Shown: in pieces, positions 1 to 6,053 of the stretch
Layout: each line of letters opens with the position of its first letter
Numbering within the stretch: the stretch's first letter is position 1
From: an uncultured Actinomycetes bacterium
GTDB lineage: Bacteria; Actinomycetota; Actinomycetes; Nanopelagicales; Nanopelagicaceae
Assembly (NCBI GenBank): GCA_903901905.1
Contig: CAIUSQ010000193.1
Coordinates: forward strand, 1-6,053
Length of the DNA: 6,053 bases
Direction: 5' to 3'
Made by a program: the position numbers and the translations under genes
Notes under the pieces: model-generated
The model's database searches: none
The model's input: the letters and a program-made list of their open reading frames with translations, nothing else
What the model was told of the DNA's origin: nothing

Positions 1-543
1 AATCTCTTGTACCAAATCCGTCAACCGCTTTGATTCAATCTGCATTCTGGTTGCAAATTTTTCTACAGCAGCTGGATCATCCTTTGCACCAAGAACTGCT
101 TCACTGAGTAATAAAAGCGCACCGATCGGAGTTTTTAATTCATGTGAAACGTTTGCCACGAAATCTCGGCGCACATCTTGAATTCTCTGAGCTTGACTCT
201 CATCAGAGAGTAAAACAAGGACCAGTTGCTCTCTGATCAACGGTATGACGTTAACGGTTAACTCATGGCGACCTTCACCGATTGGTCCACGGGGACCATC
301 GATGGTGCCTGTTTGTTTGATATTTGTTCTTCGAACCACTCGAATAATTGCCAATAATTCTTGGCTTTGAATAAGTCCATCTCGCAAAATTCCTATGTGA
401 TCAATGTTTTCTGAGGCAAAAACAATGACCTCACCTGGTGCAAGTACAAGGGCGTTTTGATCCAACTGACCCAGGGCCTCAAGGAGAACTGGAGGCAGTG
501 CATTGGGCTCTAAAACCGGTGATTCCTGGCGGAAAAGCCTCAT
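1..543 (-). CDS. senX3: SenX3/PhoR-like phosphate-sensing histidine kinase, N-terminal part (runs off the left edge)
   Basis: This is the first 181 codons of a sensor kinase; the rest, including the ATPase domain, lies beyond position 1. Residues about 20-115 look like a PAS-type sensor domain. The H-box follows, VSHELKTPIG at residues 132-141, with the phospho-accepting histidine at 134. The stretch from RRDFVANVSHELKTP into the next helix closely resembles mycobacterial SenX3, which autophosphorylates and passes phosphate to RegX3 during phosphate limitation. The ATG at 543-541 is the first possible start, because an in-frame TAA lies at 555-553. The protein therefore lacks the two N-terminal membrane helices of classical SenX3, so a cytosolic kinase is inferred. 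It is divergent from phoU across a PHO-box-like region, as phoR and phoU are in Streptomyces. The kinase call is firm; senX3 rather than phoR rests on remembered similarity. Confidence 0.88.
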   Translation of the reverse strand, partial: MRLFRQESPVLEPNALPPVLLEALGQLDQNALVLAPGEVIVFASENIDHIGILRDGLIQSQELLAIIRVVRRTNIKQTGTIDGPRGPIGEGRHELTVNVIPLIREQLVLVLLSDESQAQRIQDVRRDFVANVSHELKTPIGALLLLSEAVLGAKDDPAAVEKFATRMQIESKRLTDLVQEI

Positions 544-555
544 AAAGCGATCTTA
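544..555 (-). promoter_or_regulatory. Probable leaderless promoter (-10 element) of the senX3-like gene
   Basis: On the minus strand, TAAGAT (555-550) matches the actinobacterial TANNNT -10 consensus. It is followed by exactly 6 nt (CGCTTT) and then the ATG at 543. This spacing would put the transcription start on the A of the start codon. No Shine-Dalgarno sequence lies at a usable distance; an AAAGGGG tract is present but about 20 nt away. The -35 area would fall near 573-578, directly beside the PHO-box units, which fits control by the cognate regulator. The motif and spacing are seen directly; leaderless transcription is inferred. Confidence 0.5.
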
Positions 556-581
556 TAGCCCCTTTAGTGGGTGGCTCAGTA

Positions 582-625
582 GTTTGCCTTTTGTTCACCT
601 TATGAAGTGCATTTATTCACCACTT
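582..625 (+). promoter_or_regulatory. PHO box: phased direct repeats, likely RegX3/PhoP binding site
   Basis: Four consecutive 11-nt units start at 582, 593, 604 and 615: GTTTGCCTTTT, GTTCACCTTAT, GAAGTGCATTT and ATTCACCACTT. Units 1, 2 and 4 match GTTCACC well and unit 3 is degenerate. Direct repeats with an 11-bp period and a GTTCACC core are the known architecture of Streptomyces PhoP boxes, and RegX3 sites in mycobacteria are related. The units end 5 nt before the phoU -10 hexamer, so they occupy its -35 position. Activation of phoU, and probably control of the divergent kinase gene, is inferred. The regulator gene itself is outside the window. Confidence 0.68.
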
Positions 626-630
626 TCGCG

Positions 631-642
631 TACCTTTACCTC
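631..642 (+). promoter_or_regulatory. Probable leaderless promoter (-10 element) of phoU
   Basis: TACCTT at 631-636 fits TANNNT and is followed by 6 nt before the ATG at 643. No ribosome-binding site lies upstream of that ATG. No recognisable -35 hexamer is present; the PHO-box units sit there instead, as expected for a promoter dependent on an activator. This arrangement also argues against the upstream in-frame GTG at 607, which would lie inside the operator. Confidence 0.5.
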
Positions 643-1293
643 ATGGCACTTATTAGATCAGTCTTCCAAGACGAGCTAGATAGCGTCTCGCAATCACTTG
701 TTGAACTATGCGACAAGGTCGCGGGCACTATCCAAAAAGCTACCCAATCAATCTTGACTAGTGACTTAAAGTTGGCCGAAGAGATTATTGCTTCAGATGT
801 GAGCATCGATGATTTCCAGCATGATTTAGATGCCCGAATAATCGATATCGTCGCTCGCCAGCAGCCAGTGGCCTCAGATTTACGTGCGCTCGCAACAGCG
901 CTGCGCATGAGCGCCGATCTTGAGCGCATGGGAGATATGGCCCATCACGTCGCAAAAATTACTCGCCTTCGCCACCCACAGTCAGCGATTCCCGCAGAGC
1001 TGCATCAAATCTTTGATTCTTTGGGCAAGGCCGCAGAAAAGATTGCCAAAAAAACCGCCCTTGTGATCGGCTCTCGCGATACAGATATGGCACTTGAGAT
1101 TGAAAGAGATGATGACGAGATCGATGACCTGCACCGCCAGTTGATCTCTGCCCTAGTTGCTCCAAATTGGAAGCATGGCGTTGAGACAGCAGTGGACTTA
1201 ACTCTGCTTGGCCGTTATTACGAGCGCTATGCAGATCACGCAGTTTCAGTTTCACGCCGTGTCTACTTCCTAGTCACCGGAAAGTTCGCGTAA
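643..1293 (+). CDS. phoU: PhoU-family phosphate signalling/transport regulator
   Basis: PhoU (PhoY in mycobacteria) is a cytosolic all-helical protein. It links the Pst phosphate transporter to the phosphate-sensing kinase and keeps the Pho response off when phosphate is plentiful. The 216-residue product has the usual family length and two three-helix PhoU repeats. Each repeat carries the family's acidic metal-binding signature: DLERMGDMAHH at residues 92-102 (E94, D98) and YYERYADHAVSVSRR at 192-206 (E194, D198). The chosen start gives MALIRSVFQDELDSV, which matches the usual PhoU N-terminus. An in-frame GTG at 607 would add 12 atypical hydrophobic residues and begin inside the PHO box. The gene is divergent from the SenX3-like kinase, its expected signalling partner. 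No pst transporter genes are in view. Confidence 0.94.
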   Translation: MALIRSVFQDELDSVSQSLVELCDKVAGTIQKATQSILTSDLKLAEEIIASDVSIDDFQHDLDARIIDIVARQQPVASDLRALATALRMSADLERMGDMAHHVAKITRLRHPQSAIPAELHQIFDSLGKAAEKIAKKTALVIGSRDTDMALEIERDDDEIDDLHRQLISALVAPNWKHGVETAVDLTLLGRYYERYADHAVSVSRRVYFLVTGKFA

Positions 1294-1349
1294 TTTTATT
1301 CCGCTCAGTAGAGCAGACAAGAAAACTACTTTTGATTTAATTCCTCCAC

Positions 1350-1361
1350 TAGAATCAGCCC
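1350..1361 (+). promoter_or_regulatory. Probable leaderless promoter (-10 element) of the TRIC-family gene
   Basis: TAGAAT at 1350-1355 is a strong -10 hexamer and is followed by 6 nt (CAGCCC) and the ATG at 1362. No Shine-Dalgarno sequence is present. The -35 is weak; TACTTT at 1327-1332 has a 17-nt spacer. The 68-nt gap after phoU holds only this promoter and a small GCTC-AGTA-GAGC hairpin (1303-1314) without a T-tract, so read-through from phoU is possible. Confidence 0.5.
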
Positions 1362-5162
<3,801 letters not shown>

Positions 5163-5170
5163 GAGATAAA

Positions 5171-5176
5171 CCCCTT
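5171..5176 (-). promoter_or_regulatory. Shine-Dalgarno site supporting the GTG start of the M13 peptidase
   Basis: On the minus strand, AAGGGG lies 8 nt upstream of the GTG at 5162. It is the only clear ribosome-binding site before a gene start in this window, so this gene should have a leader, unlike its leaderless neighbours. No TANNNT hexamer ends 6 nt before the GTG. Confidence 0.65.
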
Positions 5177-5185
5177 AATAAAATA

Positions 5186-5199
5186 GTTGAAGCTTCAAC
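5186..5199. promoter_or_regulatory. Perfect 14-bp palindrome, likely operator of the MarR-family regulator
   Basis: GTTGAAGCTTCAAC is a perfect inverted repeat in the gap between the divergent regulator and peptidase genes. Size and symmetry suit a MarR dimer, and location beside the regulator's own promoter is the usual autoregulatory arrangement. It covers the -35 position of the regulator promoter (-10 at 5208-5213). It would also lie in the leader or promoter of the peptidase gene, so one bound dimer could affect both. That the neighbouring MarR protein binds here is inferred. Confidence 0.65.
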
Positions 5200-5207
5200 A
5201 TTTCGCA

Positions 5208-5219
5208 TAGAATACGCCA
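5208..5219 (+). promoter_or_regulatory. Probable leaderless promoter (-10 element) of the MarR-family gene
   Basis: TAGAAT at 5208-5213 is followed by 6 nt (ACGCCA) and then the ATG at 5220. Hexamer and spacing are identical to those before the TRIC-family gene. No ribosome-binding site is seen at the usual distance. The overlapping minus-strand hexamer TATTCT (5214-5209) also fits TANNNT, so the same few bases could serve as -10 for the divergent peptidase gene. Confidence 0.5.
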
Positions 5220-5702
5220 ATGCCACGTGAAAACGCTACCGCACCAAAGTGGTTAACCCCCAGCGAAATGGTTGCTTGGCGCACCTACATCATCGCAAGT
5301 CGACAGCTGTTGGCAGCCCTAGATGCAGATCTTAAAGAGCACGATCTAACGCTTCCAGATTACGAAATTTTGGCCCTATTGAGCGATGCACCAGATCGTC
5401 AAATGCGTATGAGTGAGTTAGCAAAAATTGCCCTGCTTTCACGATCACGACTTTCTCATCGCATGAAGGTGATGGAGAAAGCTGGATGGCTAAAGCGCGA
5501 ACCATGTCCAGTTGATAAGAGAGGTTACTTTGCTGTTATGACCCCAAAGGGTTGGAAGGCTATTGTCGCTGCAGCCCCGGATCACGTCCAAAGCGTCCGG
5601 GCGCGATTTGTAGACCACTTAACGAAAGCAGATCAGCAAGTAATTGCCCAGATTTTTGAACGTATAGAGATACATCTTCGGAAAGAAGTTGAAAACGAAT
5701 AA
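5220..5702 (+). CDS. MarR-family winged-helix transcriptional regulator
   Basis: This 160-residue protein has the usual length and layout of a MarR dimer subunit. N-terminal dimerisation helices (about 13-40) are followed by LTLPDYEILALLSD (43-56). The helix-turn-helix and recognition helix lie at about 62-92 (MSELAKIALLSRSRLSHRMK, then EKAGWLKR). The wing, DKRGYFAVMTPKG (99-111), carries the conserved DxR...TxxG pattern, and C-terminal helices complete the dimer interface. MarR proteins typically repress their own promoter and a divergent gene until a small ligand or oxidant releases them. The only cysteine is C96 at the base of the wing, which is not the N-terminal position used by OhrR-type peroxide sensors. 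A perfect palindrome lies 20 bp upstream of the ATG, and the divergent neighbour is the M13 peptidase gene, the obvious candidate target. The ligand cannot be told from sequence. Confidence 0.92.
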   Translation: MPRENATAPKWLTPSEMVAWRTYIIASRQLLAALDADLKEHDLTLPDYEILALLSDAPDRQMRMSELAKIALLSRSRLSHRMKVMEKAGWLKREPCPVDKRGYFAVMTPKGWKAIVAAAPDHVQSVRARFVDHLTKADQQVIAQIFERIEIHLRKEVENE

Positions 5703-5740
5703 AGATTGCAGCTGTGAATTAAAAAGAAATAAAAGGAATT

Positions 5741-5774
5741 AAAAAAACCCGCCACATAAAGTGGCGGGTTTTTT
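5741..5774. terminator. Bidirectional intrinsic terminator between convergent genes
   Basis: A perfect 8-bp GC-rich stem, CCCGCCAC (5748-5755) with GTGGCGGG (5761-5768), encloses a 5-nt ATAAA loop. Seven A precede it (5741-5747) and six T follow it (5769-5774). The A- and T-tracts extend the pairing and give each strand a U-run after the hairpin. It should therefore end the MarR-family transcript on the plus strand and the basic-repeat gene on the minus strand, 13 nt past that gene's stop. The only other content of the gap (5703-5740) is A-rich sequence. Confidence 0.93.
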
Positions 5775-5786
5775 AATAAGCGATGC

Positions 5787-6053
5787 TTACTTAGCTGCTG
5801 CCTTCTTGCGGCGGCGCTTCTTTGGAGCTGCAGCTGTTGCTGCTGCCTTCTTCTTGCGGCGCTTTGGAGCTGCCTTCTTAGCTGCTGCCTTCTTGCGACG
5901 CTTTGGAGCTGCTTTCTTAGCAGCCTTCTTGCGACGCTTTGGAGCTGCCTTCTTAGCTGCTGCCTTCTTGCGACGACGCTTTGGAGCTGCCTTCTTAGCT
6001 GCTGCCTTCTTGCGACGCTTTGGAGCTGCCTTCTTAGCTGCTGCCTTCTTGCG
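5787..6053 (-). CDS. Arg/Lys/Ala/Pro-rich repeat tail of a probable histone-H1-like or HU-type DNA-binding protein (partial)
   Basis: The last 88 codons and the TAA stop (5789-5787) of a minus-strand gene are present; its start is beyond the right edge. The visible protein is built almost wholly from Lys, Arg, Ala and Pro: about six imperfect copies of RRKKAAAKKAAPK, ending in RRRKKAAAK. There are no acidic or aromatic residues, and one Thr is the only other residue type. Such tails are intrinsically disordered and bind DNA non-specifically. In actinobacteria they occur at the C-terminus of HU (HupB/HupS) and in histone-H1-like proteins. The absence of a stop codon, the strict codon phase of the repeat and the terminator just downstream support a real gene. 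Whether a folded HU domain precedes the tail cannot be seen; a nucleoid or RNA-binding role is inferred. Confidence 0.75.
   Translation of the reverse strand, partial: RKKAAAKKAAPKRRKKAAAKKAAPKRRRKKAAAKKAAPKRRKKAAKKAAPKRRKKAAAKKAAPKRRKKKAAATAAAPKKRRRKKAAAK
5820..6053 (-). repeat. Tandem coding repeat, units of 36-42 nt
   Basis: On the plus strand the marker CTTTGGAGCTGC recurs at 5820, 5862, 5901 (third-last base position varies little), 5937 (GGAGCTGC context), 5979 and 6018, giving intervals of about 42, 39, 36, 42 and 39 nt. All are multiples of three. Units differ by whole codons: an extra Arg or Lys, or a missing Ala. The unit nearest the stop is the most diverged and contains the Thr codon. 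The array continues past the right edge, so total copy number is unknown. There are no unique spacers, so it is not a CRISPR array. Confidence 0.88.

Noticed and set aside
607..642. Upstream in-frame GTG at 607 as the phoU start
   Set aside because: It lies inside the PHO box, upstream of the -10 hexamer, has no ribosome-binding site, and adds 12 residues not typical of PhoU. ATG 643 fits the family N-terminus and the promoter.
636..1255. Minus-strand open frames opposite phoU (about 97-98 codons)
   Set aside because: Their translations are low-complexity shadows with no recognisable motif, and phoU on the plus strand explains the region.
1303..1314. Small hairpin GCTC-AGTA-GAGC after phoU as a terminator
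   Set aside because: The stem is only 4 bp and no T-tract follows, so it is too weak to call.
5251..5702. OhrR-type peroxide-sensing MarR
   Set aside because: The only cysteine is C96 near the wing, not in the N-terminal helix where OhrR-type sensing cysteines lie, and no ohr gene is adjacent.
5787..6053. CRISPR-like array at the right end
   Set aside because: Repeats are directly adjacent with no unique spacers, vary by multiples of three, and translate into one open basic repeat protein.

Overview
The window reads as an ordinary, densely packed chromosomal segment of a low- to mid-GC actinobacterium. The best guess is a streamlined aquatic lineage of the acI/Nanopelagicales type. That placement is inferred from gene content: a SenX3-like phosphate kinase divergent from phoU, a signal-less Zmp1-like M13 peptidase, a lysine/alanine-rich DNA-binding tail, very short gaps and apparently leaderless promoters. 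It is also inferred from base composition that is clearly less GC-rich than in classical actinobacteria. No mobile element, CRISPR array, tRNA or rRNA was seen.

Left end (1-1293): a truncated SenX3-like histidine kinase on the minus strand runs off the left edge and is divergent from phoU. The roughly 100 bp between them holds an 11-bp-phased series of GTTCACC-like units, a PHO box. Each start codon there is preceded by a TANNNT -10 hexamer exactly 6 nt upstream. This looks like an autoregulated phosphate-starvation control point; the partner response regulator should lie beyond the left edge.

Middle (1362-5162): a TRIC/UPF0126 membrane protein gene on the plus strand converges on a two-gene minus-strand unit, M13 metallopeptidase followed by tRNA-guanine transglycosylase. 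The convergent genes share a TTAA that supplies TAA stops on both strands. The peptidase and tgt genes abut or overlap by 29 nt, depending on the tgt start.

Right end (5163-6053): a MarR-family regulator gene is divergent from the peptidase gene. A perfect 14-bp palindrome between them is a likely operator that could control both directions. The regulator gene ends at a strong A-tract/stem/T-tract hairpin that should work in both directions. It also closes a minus-strand gene encoding a highly repetitive Arg/Lys/Ala/Pro tail (histone-H1-like or HU-tail-like) that runs off the right edge.

I found no convincing undescribed system. The points most worth a second look are the kinase with no room for membrane segments, the PHO box with the uniform leaderless spacing, the symmetric MarR/peptidase promoter region, the substrate-loop change and insertion in Tgt, and the codon-phased tail repeat.
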